From NCBI GenBank assembly GCA_946535435.1, contig CAMNDM010000008.1, positions 28,559 to 92,558 on the forward strand: 64,000 nt of DNA, written 5' to 3'. The DNA is from Physcocola sp002396385 (GTDB lineage Bacteria; Bacteroidota; Bacteroidia; Bacteroidales; Paludibacteraceae). The first letter of the stretch is position 1. Each line of letters starts with the position of its first letter. A program made the position numbers and the translations under genes. The notes below the pieces were generated by a model. That model saw nothing but the letters and a program-made list of their open reading frames with translations, had not been told where the DNA came from and searched no databases. Below are positions 1 to 7,781 of this stretch, piece after piece.

Positions 1-1764
1 TTCAGTGCTGAGTTGACTATTGCTTGTGTTGAGAATACTTACAAGATTGCATGGTTCCAAGACGGTAAAGAACTGATTGGTCAGACCGACCGTGTGTTGT
101 CGTTCTCGCCTGCAACTCCTGAAAACGATGGTGTTTACTCTTATAAAGTAACCAACCGTGGATGTACGGTTGAGGAAAAGATTGCTCAGGGCGAACCTGT
201 CAAGGTGAAACCTTACATCGAATTTACAGCACAGCCTGAGTACATTGTTCGTAACGGTGACCCATTGTCAGTTCCTCTGTCTATTACTGTACCTGCTGTT
301 GGTGAACCTTCAAGCATTGAATGGACTGAGGGCGGCGTAAGTTTTGCATCTGGCAATCCTCTCACTTTGTCAGCGGTAACTGCCGACCATAACTTTAAGG
401 TGGTGTTGTCTGACGATGACTACTGTTCTGCTGAGGGTAGTGTGGTAGTAAAGAAGGATGCTCGTTTGAAACTGAATGTACAGCTTGATGACCAGATGTG
501 TGCAAGTGACTTCCGTGAACTTGTTATCGATACTACTGGTACTGGTCGCTTTATCTTCCCTGAACGCATGCAGATCTACATTGTAGAGAATGTTGGTGGC
601 GAATCGAAGAAGATTGAAGGCGGTTGGATTTGGAAGGACAATATGCTCCGTTATACGGTTAAACCTGCTTCAGATGCGATTTACACTGTAAACTTCATTT
701 ATCGTGAGGGTGAACCTGAAGAGCAGACTGAAACTGTAACGAAGACTTTGAAAGTGCTCCCTCCTATCGAAATTGTATTGCCGGAAGGCTTGAAACTTTG
801 TGGTGATGGTGATAACAATTTCGATATTGAGTTAGAGTCTGTAACTCCTACTGGTACTTTGGTTACCTGGGATGACGATGAGTCAATTGTGTCTGGTCGT
901 GATGGTAATTCTATAACCATTAATCCTGTATTCGATGAGTCGGCCTCTTCTAACAGTTTCTATAAGTCGTATAAGTTGACCGCTTCTTACAGCATTTGTT
1001 CTGAAGTCACTAAGTATGTGACCGTAAGGGTTGACCGTCCGTTGGTCGGCGAATTGAAAGGTCCTGAAATCATTTGTGAGGGTACTACTGCTACAATCGA
1101 CGCTTCTGATTACAATTCGGATACCTACACATGGACTAGCCAAGACGACGAGAAGTTCCCTGAAAAGGCTGTCTCTCCTGCAATTTATGTCACTCCAACC
1201 TATTCATCGACCTACAATGTGGAGATGACCCGCGGTGAGTGTTCGGCAGAAGACAGTTGGTCTGTTATTGTGTCGGCTAAACCTGAAATTGTAAGTATCG
1301 ATTCTATTAAGTATCATACCCGTACAATTCAGGTAAGTGGTGGCGCTACTCCTTATCACTTCTTTATTGAAGATGTGACACCAACCCCTGTAACCGATGC
1401 AACAATCGACAACATACCATTCGGTTACCATAATGTTGCAGTGGTTGACGATGCGGGTTGTTCGGTAGTAGCAGGCTTTAATGTTCTTTCTCCTGGTATT
1501 AAAATTCCTAAGATTTTATCTCCTAACGGTGATGGTGTTGACGACCGTATCACATCTCCTGTAATCAAGGAGGCTTATCCTGATGCAAAGATTTGCATCT
1601 ACGACCGTTATGGTAAGAAGTTGGCCGAGTATAAAGGCTCGGACGAAGGTTGGGATGGTACTTATGGAGGTAAGGAAATGAAGTCTACCGACTATTGGTA
1701 CGAAATCGAAATCCAAGAATTGCAACAGACTTATACTGGCCACTTCACTCTGATGCGTCAATAA
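1..1764 (+). CDS. T9SS type B sorting domain surface protein (5' partial)
   Basis: The reading frame is open from base 1, so the true start lies left of the window; 587 residues are visible. The visible part is a string of Ig-like/PKD-like beta-sandwich segments with spaced Cys and Thr/Ser/Val-rich strands. The last ~85 residues hold the gliding-motility-associated (CHU_C, type B) C-terminal domain: an SPNGDGVDD motif near base 1520, then IYDRYGK, WDGTYGGK and a final strand ending HFTLMRQ. In this family the C-terminal domain directs export through the type IX secretion system and is usually removed at the cell surface. The likely role is a large surface or adhesin-like protein; the ligand cannot be seen. 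A strong terminator follows at 1788. Confidence 0.85.
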   Translation, partial: FSAELTIACVENTYKIAWFQDGKELIGQTDRVLSFSPATPENDGVYSYKVTNRGCTVEEKIAQGEPVKVKPYIEFTAQPEYIVRNGDPLSVPLSITVPAVGEPSSIEWTEGGVSFASGNPLTLSAVTADHNFKVVLSDDDYCSAEGSVVVKKDARLKLNVQLDDQMCASDFRELVIDTTGTGRFIFPERMQIYIVENVGGESKKIEGGWIWKDNMLRYTVKPASDAIYTVNFIYREGEPEEQTETVTKTLKVLPPIEIVLPEGLKLCGDGDNNFDIELESVTPTGTLVTWDDDESIVSGRDGNSITINPVFDESASSNSFYKSYKLTASYSICSEVTKYVTVRVDRPLVGELKGPEIICEGTTATIDASDYNSDTYTWTSQDDEKFPEKAVSPAIYVTPTYSSTYNVEMTRGECSAEDSWSVIVSAKPEIVSIDSIKYHTRTIQVSGGATPYHFFIEDVTPTPVTDATIDNIPFGYHNVAVVDDAGCSVVAGFNVLSPGIKIPKILSPNGDGVDDRITSPVIKEAYPDAKICIYDRYGKKLAEYKGSDEGWDGTYGGKEMKSTDYWYEIEIQELQQTYTGHFTLMRQ

Positions 1765-1787
1765 GGCTTGTTAGTTGAATATATGAA

Positions 1788-1816
1788 AGCACCCGGTGTT
1801 TATCGGGTGCTTTTTT
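1788..1816 (+). terminator. Intrinsic terminator of the surface protein gene
   Basis: An 8-bp perfect stem, AGCACCCG (1788-1795) with CGGGTGCT (1804-1811), an 8-nt loop and a run of T to 1816. It lies 24 nt after the stop codon. Confidence 0.9.
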
Positions 1817-1817
1817 G

Positions 1818-1848
1818 TTGTGTGCACTAGAGTTATTTTGTAATTTTG
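1818..1848 (+). promoter_or_regulatory. Bacteroidetes-type promoter for cysE
   Basis: TTG at 1818-1820, a 20-nt spacer, then TAATTTTG at 1841-1848, which fits the TAnnTTTG -7 box. The expected transcript start is only ~12 nt before the cysE ATG, giving a short leader. Confidence 0.6.
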
Positions 1849-1867
1849 TACACTATTTTATGTTAGT

Positions 1868-2773
1868 ATGGCTACGCACAAGAAGATTGATACCAAATTA
1901 ATGTCGGTAATTGATTCATTATCTGATTTCGACTCTTTTAAAAATACTTGTCATACAAGTGATGGCCTTCCGTTCCCATCGGAGGCTAAGTTGAGACAGA
2001 TAGTTGAACTTACACGCGAAATTTTGTTCCCGGGCTATTTCGGGAATTCGTTCGTTGATAAAAACACCTTGAAATTCCACATGGGTGTCAATGTTGAGCG
2101 TTTAAGCGCCTGTCTGACTGAGCAAGTGATGGCCGGATTGTGCTTTGAAATAAAAAACGATCAGGCGGCGCTTGAAAAAAACAGAGAGGATGCCCGTCGC
2201 ATTTCTTCTGATTTCATTGCCCAGTTGCCTGAAATGAGAAGAGTGTTGATGACAGATGTGGTTGCCGCATACAATGGCGATCCGGCAGCTAAAAGCTTTG
2301 GTGAGATCATTCTCTGTTATCCGACTTTTAAAGCCGTTTCGAATCACCGTATGGCGCATGCCCTGCTTAAGTTGGGGGTTCCCCTTATACCTCGAATTAT
2401 TTCAGAAATGGCCCATTCCGAGACGGGCATTGATATCCATCCAGGTGCTACAATTGGCGGTTATTTCTCTATTGACCATGGAACAGGTGTGGTTATTGGC
2501 GAAACTGCCATTATCGGTAACAATGTCAAACTTTACCAAGGCGTAACTCTAGGTGCGAAAAACTTCCCATTAGATGATAATGGGAATCCGATTAAGGATT
2601 TACCTCGTCACCCAATTGTGGAGGATAATGTCATTATCTATTGTAATGCAACGGTCTTGGGCCGAATTACCATAGGAGAAGGTGCTACCATTGGTGGTAA
2701 TGTTTGGGTTACCAACGACGTGCCAAAAGGAGAGAAAGTGTTCCAATCGAAAGTACAGCAAATTTCAAAATAA
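1868..2773 (+). CDS. cysE: Serine O-acetyltransferase
   Basis: Transfers acetyl from acetyl-CoA to L-serine to give O-acetylserine, the first step of cysteine synthesis; cytosolic. The 301-residue protein has an N-terminal helical region with a TDVVAAYNGDPAA motif near residue 130, an SNHRMAHALL segment, then a left-handed beta-helix of hexapeptide repeats (IDIHPGATIGGYFSIDHGTG, VVIGETAIIGNNVKLYQGVT). The DHGTGVVIGE stretch carries the usual catalytic His. It is longer than the common ~180-residue bacterial form, as is typical of Bacteroidales. It has its own promoter and a terminator immediately downstream; no cysK is in the window. Confidence 0.93.
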   Translation: MATHKKIDTKLMSVIDSLSDFDSFKNTCHTSDGLPFPSEAKLRQIVELTREILFPGYFGNSFVDKNTLKFHMGVNVERLSACLTEQVMAGLCFEIKNDQAALEKNREDARRISSDFIAQLPEMRRVLMTDVVAAYNGDPAAKSFGEIILCYPTFKAVSNHRMAHALLKLGVPLIPRIISEMAHSETGIDIHPGATIGGYFSIDHGTGVVIGETAIIGNNVKLYQGVTLGAKNFPLDDNGNPIKDLPRHPIVEDNVIIYCNATVLGRITIGEGATIGGNVWVTNDVPKGEKVFQSKVQQISK

Positions 2774-2784
2774 AGATTTTAAGG

Positions 2785-2814
2785 GGCGGCTGTGAATGCC
2801 GCCTTTCTTTTTTT
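2785..2814 (+). terminator. Intrinsic terminator between cysE and birA
   Basis: GGCGGC (2785-2790), a 7-nt loop, GCCGCC (2798-2803), then an 11-nt T-rich tract up to 2814. The tract ends exactly where the birA ATG begins, so it sits in the place of that gene's ribosome-binding region. Confidence 0.8.
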
Positions 2815-3561
2815 ATGGATTCAATTATTCATTTTAATGTCGTAGGCTCGACCAACGACGAAATGCAACGTCTGTTAACAGTTAACCGTGATGACGTGGC
2901 CGAGGGAACCCTTGTCTATGCAGATGAACAAACAAATGGACGTGGTCAGGTTGGAAACCATTGGGAGTCGGAACCTGGTAAGAACTTGTTGGCCTCTATC
3001 GTTTTGTTTCCCGATTTCCTTCCTGCCGACCGCCAATTCTTGGTGACACAAATCGGGGCCCTCGCTGTTCGTGATTTCCTAACTTTACATGTCGGATTAA
3101 ACAGCGTGACGGTAAAGTGGCCGAATGATGTCTACGTGCAGGACAAAAAAATTAGCGGGACACTCAATGAGGCCATGTTGATGGGGAAGCGTATGGCTTA
3201 TGTGATTTTGGGTGTTGGTATAAATTTGAATCAGAAGACATTCTCCTCTTATCCTGTCAATCCGGTTTCTGTGTCGCATTTAACGGAAAAAGAGTTTGAT
3301 GTTGATCGAGCTGCGCTTCTGTTGCGGCAGTGTGTCATGTTGCGTTATATGCAGTTGGTAAATGGTGAAGAAGAACAGATAAGGTCGGAGTATTTGTCTG
3401 TAATGTATAGAAGACACGGTTTTTATGAGTATGAAGACGATTCTGGATGCGTTTTTTCTGCTAAATTGGTGACTGTACATCCCGAAGGAGAATTGGAACT
3501 CGAACTGCGGGATGGAAAACACCGTACCTTCCTGTTTAAACAGGTGAAATTTGTGCTGTAA
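2815..3561 (+). CDS. birA: Biotin--[acetyl-CoA carboxylase] ligase, short form
   Basis: Attaches biotin to the carrier lysine of biotin-dependent carboxylases through a biotinyl-AMP intermediate. The frame is open upstream to 2704, but the ATG at 2815 gives the normal N-terminus (MDSIIHFNVVGSTND) and a 248-residue protein, the usual size of the single-domain enzyme without the DNA-binding repressor domain. Seen motifs are GSTND (residues 11-15), GRGQVGNHW near 42-50 (ligand-binding loop), KWPNDVYV with KISG, and a C-terminal SH3-like part. Lacking the HTH domain, it should not act as a repressor. No promoter fits between the preceding terminator and this start. Confidence 0.88.
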   Translation: MDSIIHFNVVGSTNDEMQRLLTVNRDDVAEGTLVYADEQTNGRGQVGNHWESEPGKNLLASIVLFPDFLPADRQFLVTQIGALAVRDFLTLHVGLNSVTVKWPNDVYVQDKKISGTLNEAMLMGKRMAYVILGVGINLNQKTFSSYPVNPVSVSHLTEKEFDVDRAALLLRQCVMLRYMQLVNGEEEQIRSEYLSVMYRRHGFYEYEDDSGCVFSAKLVTVHPEGELELELRDGKHRTFLFKQVKFVL

Positions 3562-3590
3562 GTTGTTTTTAATAGCGTGTTTTGTGATAA

Positions 3591-3630
3591 AATGCTCGTT
3601 TTTCTTATGAAAATCGAGCATTGTTTTATT
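3591..3630 (+). terminator. Probable terminator of birA
   Basis: AATGCTCG (3591-3598) pairs perfectly with CGAGCATT (3615-3622); the 16-nt loop is T-rich then A-rich and can extend the stem. A T-rich tract follows. Confidence 0.6.
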
Positions 3631-3807
3631 GTTTTACTGGAATCTGACGAAAATTCTTTCTTTTTGTCGATTATATTTTATAACTAATAGCGGTTGTCCC
3701 GTAATAATCTGTTATTGGAATACCTTTTTATCCTCCTTGTTTGTTAGAATCTCTAAATTGTTTTCGCAAAGACGGGTGTATTGCGCCTTTTCGTGAAAAA
3801 TCGGATT

Positions 3808-3815
3808 TAACTTTG
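3808..3815 (+). promoter_or_regulatory. -7 box for the porin-glnB-amtB operon
   Basis: TAACTTTG fits TAnnTTTG. No good -33 TTTG is present at 19-21 nt upstream. The start would give a leader of roughly 105 nt before the ATG at 3929, long enough for regulation. Confidence 0.45.
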
Positions 3816-3928
3816 TGGTGTAAACAAAAGATAGCAGAAATTAAAGTTTGATGACTTTTTGGTAAGTGAATTTGATTTTTACTATTAAAAAGATAGAATT
3901 ATAGAGGTTTTAATAAAATTATTTCAGT

Positions 3929-4657
3929 ATGGTTAAAAAGATTACATTCGTAGTGGCTTTGGCAACAGTGAGCTTGCAACCACTAGTGGCACAGGAAGAG
4001 GTTGCCGAGACCTCAAAGGAGGCAAAAGTAAAAGTGGAGGCTGGTGCCGATTTGGTAAGCACGTATGTATGGCGTGGCCAGCAATTGTCAGCAGCGGCTT
4101 TCCAGCCCGGCGTTAGCATGAACGTTGGTGGTTTCTCGTTAGGTGTTTGGGGGTCTGCCGATTTTGAACATGCAATAAATGAATTCGACTGGTTTGCAAG
4201 TTATTCAATAAGCGGCTTCTCTATTGGTTTGACTGATTATTGCGGTGCCGCTGCCCGTCAGGATGACGGGACATTCCCTAGGTATGGCGATTACGACAAT
4301 CACATTCTGGAACTGAACACCGCTTTCGATTTCGGTGAAGTCTGCAAGAAATTCGCACTAACAATTTCTGCCAACGTGAACTTGGTTAACGACAAAGATG
4401 GGGCTGGTGATGAACAATACTCAACCTATATCGAACTCGGATATCCGGTTAAAGCAGGTTCTGTAGGAGTCGATTTTGCAGTTGGCCTGACTCCGTTCGA
4501 GGGTGCTTACTCCGACAATTTCAACCTTGTAAACCTCTCGGTGAAAGCGAGCAAGGAACTGCAGTTTACACCATCGTTCAGTCTGCCTGTCTATGCGCAG
4601 GGTATAGTGAACCCTTATAGTGAACAGGCGTATCTGGCGTTCGGTATAACATTCTAA
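3929..4657 (+). CDS. Putative outer-membrane beta-barrel protein of the ammonium operon
   Basis: A 242-residue protein with a signal peptide ending near LVAQEE, followed by alternating amphipathic strands rich in Gly, aromatic and Tyr/Phe residues and a C-terminal Phe (AFGITF), as in outer-membrane barrels. The first strand reads VSTYVWRGQQLS, reminiscent of the TorF-type small porin family. It starts an operon with PII and AmtB (34 nt to the next gene), so I infer that it helps small nitrogen compounds cross the outer membrane or marks the nitrogen-starved envelope. The family call is tentative; the barrel and the operon context are clear. Confidence 0.6.
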   Translation: MVKKITFVVALATVSLQPLVAQEEVAETSKEAKVKVEAGADLVSTYVWRGQQLSAAAFQPGVSMNVGGFSLGVWGSADFEHAINEFDWFASYSISGFSIGLTDYCGAAARQDDGTFPRYGDYDNHILELNTAFDFGEVCKKFALTISANVNLVNDKDGAGDEQYSTYIELGYPVKAGSVGVDFAVGLTPFEGAYSDNFNLVNLSVKASKELQFTPSFSLPVYAQGIVNPYSEQAYLAFGITF

Positions 4658-4691
4658 AAACTTATCTTACCCCAAATAAATTATTACAGAT

Positions 4692-5045
4692 ATGAAAAAA
4701 CTGGAAGCCATTATCAGAAAGACGAAGTTCGATGACGTCCGCGACGCCTTGTTAGAGGCTGACATCGAATGGTTCTCATTCTACGAGGTTAGAGGTATGG
4801 GAAAGTCGTTACAGTCGCGTATCTATCGTGGTGTAATGTACGACACCAGTATCATTGAGCGAATGCTCGTGTCGATTGTCGTGCGCGACATAAATGTGGA
4901 AAAGACCGTTCAGGCTATCATAAAGGCTGCCCGTACGGGTGACGTGGGCGATGGAAGAATCTGGGTAATACCCGTAGAGGATGCCATCAGAATACGGACC
5001 GGTGAGCGGGGAGACATCTCTCTTTACGATGCCGAAAAGGAATAA
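4692..5045 (+). CDS. glnB: Nitrogen regulatory protein P-II
   Basis: A 117-residue PII signal protein, which binds ATP/ADP and 2-oxoglutarate and usually gates the ammonium channel. Seen are the N-terminal MKKLEAIIRK strand, the KFDDVRDAL helix, the T-loop with Tyr45 and Tyr50 in IYRGVMY, and the nucleotide-binding TGDVGDGRIWV and IRTGE motifs. The T-loop (GMGKSLQSRIYRG) is one residue shorter than the enterobacterial form, and the glutamine equivalent to Gln39 does not line up. Its place directly before amtB suggests GlnK-type service of that transporter. The symbol could equally be glnK. Confidence 0.9.
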   Translation: MKKLEAIIRKTKFDDVRDALLEADIEWFSFYEVRGMGKSLQSRIYRGVMYDTSIIERMLVSIVVRDINVEKTVQAIIKAARTGDVGDGRIWVIPVEDAIRIRTGERGDISLYDAEKE

Positions 5046-5095
5046 ACACTTTAAGTTAGACAGTGAATATAGATTACCCCAAAAGAAATGTTACT

Positions 5096-6478
5096 ATGGA
5101 TATAATACGCAAACATATGCCATCGAAACGGTGGATGGCCGTGATTCTGATGACACTTATGGCTGGCGGTTCTGCCGTCGCCGATGTATATGAAATTGAT
5201 GGAAAACCCATCTCGGCCGATGATGTGGCCGTCTCACTTGATACAGTATGGATGATTTTAGGAGCAATGCTGGTTTTCTTCATGCAACCTGGATTTGCTT
5301 TGGTGGAGGCTGGTTTCACTAGGACGAAGAATACGGCCAACATTCTGATGAAGAACTTAGTCGACTTTTCGTTCGGTTCCCTCCTGTTCTGGCTGTTTGG
5401 GTTCGGCCTGATGTTCGGTTGTGGAGGCGCTGGTTTTGTGGGCACTCCCAGTTTCGGTAGTCTCGACTTCTTTACAGCACCAGGCGGACTTCCAAAAGAA
5501 GGAGTCTTGATTTTCCAGACCGTCTTCTGCGCAACCGCGGCAACAATTGTTTCGGGTGCTATGGCAGAACGAACCAAATTCTCAATGTACCTGATTTACT
5601 CGGTCATTATCAGTTTGTTGATTTATCCGGTTTCAGGACACTGGACCTGGGGTGGCGGTTGGCTGATGAACGGGGAAGACGGTAGCTTTATGATGGACTT
5701 GTTCGGCCACACCTTCCATGACTTTGCAGGCTCTACAATAGTGCATTCTGTTGGCGGATGGATTGCCTTGGCTGGCGCCATTGTTCTTGGCCCGCGTATC
5801 GGGAAATATGGAAAGGACGGGAAAAGCCACGCTATACCTGGCCACAACCTTACATTAGGAGCGCTCGGTGTGTTCATCCTTTGGTTTGGATGGTTTGGTT
5901 TCAACCTGGGTTCTCAGCTTGCTGCTTCTGGTGAGGTGAACCGAGAGGCTATCAGCCACGTATTTATGACTACCAACTTGGCCGCGTGTGCAGGTGGTGC
6001 AGCCGCCTTGTTTGTCAGCTGGTTCCGTTATGGAAAACCTTCTCTCTCGTTGGCACTTAACGGAGTGTTGGCCGGATTGGTAGGGATTACTGACGGATGT
6101 GACTGTGTCTCTCTCGGAGGCTCTGCTATTATCGGTCTTTTGAGTGGTGTGGTACTTGTGTATGCAGTCTCTTTCATTGACGAGAAACTCCATATCGATG
6201 ACCCTGTAGGTGCTACCTCAGTGCATTTGTGTTGCGGCGTCCTCGGCACACTGCTTACCGGCTTCCTTTCTACTTCTGAAGGTCTCTGCTATGGATTCGG
6301 TGCCGGGTTCCTTGGGGCTCAGATTCTTGGAATAGTTGCTATAGGCGCATGGTCGTTCGGTACCGGATTCTTGATGTTCAAGGTCATCGACAAGGTTCAC
6401 GGTCTCAGGGTTCCTTCTCGCATTGAAGAAGAAGGATTGGATATTTATGAACACGGAGAAACCGCCTACAACGCATAA
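5096..6478 (+). CDS. amtB: Ammonium transporter AmtB
   Basis: Trimeric inner-membrane ammonium channel. From the ATG at 5096 it is 460 residues: a cleavable-looking N-terminal hydrophobic segment ending AVAD, then about 11 membrane helices. The paired pore histidines are His217 (DFAGSTIVHSVGGW) and His377 (GATSVHLCCGVLG). The C-terminal cytosolic tail (RIEEEGLDIYEHGETA) is the usual PII contact site, which fits the upstream PII gene. A GTG at 5063 is in frame, but the ATG is preceded by AAAGAAATG and gives a cleaner signal peptide. A terminator follows. Confidence 0.95.
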   Translation: MDIIRKHMPSKRWMAVILMTLMAGGSAVADVYEIDGKPISADDVAVSLDTVWMILGAMLVFFMQPGFALVEAGFTRTKNTANILMKNLVDFSFGSLLFWLFGFGLMFGCGGAGFVGTPSFGSLDFFTAPGGLPKEGVLIFQTVFCATAATIVSGAMAERTKFSMYLIYSVIISLLIYPVSGHWTWGGGWLMNGEDGSFMMDLFGHTFHDFAGSTIVHSVGGWIALAGAIVLGPRIGKYGKDGKSHAIPGHNLTLGALGVFILWFGWFGFNLGSQLAASGEVNREAISHVFMTTNLAACAGGAAALFVSWFRYGKPSLSLALNGVLAGLVGITDGCDCVSLGGSAIIGLLSGVVLVYAVSFIDEKLHIDDPVGATSVHLCCGVLGTLLTGFLSTSEGLCYGFGAGFLGAQILGIVAIGAWSFGTGFLMFKVIDKVHGLRVPSRIEEEGLDIYEHGETAYNA

Positions 6479-6514
6479 ATAGATTTCTCTTCTGTAACAT
6501 TTGAATTTGGAAAG

Positions 6515-6562
6515 CTGCCTTGCGCAATCTGTATAGATTGTTAGAGGTGGTTTTCTTTTTTT
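6515..6562 (+). terminator. Intrinsic terminator of the ammonium operon
   Basis: Two-part stem: outer CTGCCT (6515-6520) with AGGTGG (6545-6550, two G-T pairs) and inner CAATCT (6525-6530) with AGATTG (6535-6540) around a GTAT loop, followed by TTTTCTTTTTTT. Confidence 0.7.
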
Positions 6563-6591
6563 GCTGTTTATACTTGTATTTAGTATTTTTG
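6561..6591 (+). promoter_or_regulatory. Promoter for surE
   Basis: TTG (6561-6563), a 20-nt spacer and TATTTTTG (6584-6591), matching TAnnTTTG; the ATG lies 28 nt further on. It starts right at the end of the amtB terminator. Confidence 0.6.
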
Positions 6592-6619
6592 TAATGTTAT
6601 TTTCGAAAAATACGCACTT

Positions 6620-7399
6620 ATGGTAAAAATGCGCCCCTTAATCTTAATCTCGAACGACGACGGTGTACATGCAGAAGGACTTGCCTGCTTGCTTAAAACG
6701 GTGAGCCCGTTGGCCGATGTGGTAGTCCTTGCTCCCGATACACAACAGTCTGGGAAGTCGAGTGCAGTCACCAGTGGTGTGGATATTGAGTTGAGGTGCT
6801 TGCGCAAAGAAGCCGGATTGGAAGTCTATGCTTCGAACGGAACACCGGTCGATTGTGTGAAACTGGCATTTTACACGGTTTGCCGTGACCGACGGCCCGA
6901 TTTGGTGCTGGCGGGAATAAACAAGGGGACAAACAGTTCGATAAATGTAATTTATTCGGGAACTATGGGTGCGGTTATCGAGGGCTGCATTAACGGTATT
7001 CCGTCTGTTGGCTTTTCGCTGTGTGTCAATCCGGGTGAACCTGCCGATTACAGCTATGGTTTGCCTATTGTAAGAAAATTGGTGGTAGAACTGTTAGACG
7101 GGGCTCTCAATCTGCCTACTGGTGTCTGTTTGAATGTGAACTTTCCTGTAGGTCCTATTGAAGGCGGATTACAATGGTGCACGCAGGCGGTTAGCAAGTG
7201 GACAAAGGAATTCGATTATGTCGGAGTGAACAAAACTACCGACAATCCGTTGTATACACTGGGTGGGGAGTTTGTCTGCATGGAACCCGATAGGGAAGGC
7301 ACTGACGAATATGTGCTGGCTCACCACGGCGCTTCTTGTGTCCCGTTGAAAATAGATATGACAGACATGCATTTTTTGTCTGCGATGAAACGAAAATAG
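6620..7399 (+). CDS. surE: 5'/3'-nucleotidase SurE
   Basis: Metal-dependent phosphatase that removes the phosphate from nucleoside 5'- and 3'-monophosphates. The 259-residue protein has the metal-binding SNDDG (residues 11-15), NGTPVDC, AGINKGTNSS and YSGTMGAVIEG motifs that define the family. It heads a run with a small membrane protein and lpxB, an arrangement I recall as common in Bacteroidales. The start could also be the second Met (residue 4), since MRPLILISNDDG resembles many SurE N-termini. Confidence 0.93.
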   Translation: MVKMRPLILISNDDGVHAEGLACLLKTVSPLADVVVLAPDTQQSGKSSAVTSGVDIELRCLRKEAGLEVYASNGTPVDCVKLAFYTVCRDRRPDLVLAGINKGTNSSINVIYSGTMGAVIEGCINGIPSVGFSLCVNPGEPADYSYGLPIVRKLVVELLDGALNLPTGVCLNVNFPVGPIEGGLQWCTQAVSKWTKEFDYVGVNKTTDNPLYTLGGEFVCMEPDREGTDEYVLAHHGASCVPLKIDMTDMHFLSAMKRK

Positions 7400-7427
7400 A
7401 TTAAACAAAATAATAGAAACAGTAGAG

Positions 7428-7781
7428 ATGGGTTACGACGATTTTTCTGGAAAGGTGGAAGAACACTACTACGATGGTGAACCTCACTCCTTCAACACCT
7501 TTTGGCTAGGTTTGGTGGTATCGGTAATCATGCCTGTTGTGTGCCTGTTGGCCATTGTGTATTTTACCGGGGCGGCGCAGTTCAACTCGCTTCGCCATGT
7601 TGTGCACGTCCTTATGTCGAACAATTCCGCTTACATGACCAATATCTACATCATGGCGCTGATGCCAAGTATGTTTGGTTTCTTCTGGGCCTACAAAACC
7701 GAACGCTGGAAGTTCGGACGTGGTTATATTGTAGGCACATTGTTGTTTTTGGTCTTCTTTTTCGCACGCACCCTTCTATGA
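7428..7781 (+). CDS. Small membrane protein of unknown function
   Basis: 117 residues with a short polar N-terminus (MGYDDFSGKVEEHYYDGE) and three predicted membrane segments near residues 25-48, 69-86 and 97-114. No motif allows a function to be named. It begins 28 nt after surE, and its stop overlaps the lpxB start (ATGA), so it is almost certainly translated together with lpxB. The coupling hints at an envelope or lipid A role, but that is inference only. Confidence 0.7.
   Translation: MGYDDFSGKVEEHYYDGEPHSFNTFWLGLVVSVIMPVVCLLAIVYFTGAAQFNSLRHVVHVLMSNNSAYMTNIYIMALMPSMFGFFWAYKTERWKFGRGYIVGTLLFLVFFFARTLL

Larger units (their letters stand above)
3562..3928 (+). other. Intergenic region with terminator and promoter, birA to ammonium operon
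   Basis: This 367-bp gap has no convincing gene. It holds a hairpin after birA (3591-3622), a -7 box TAACTTTG at 3808-3815, and then about 107 nt of AT-rich leader before the next ATG. A CGCAA/TTGCG pair near 3765-3787 is too weak to call. Confidence 0.5.
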
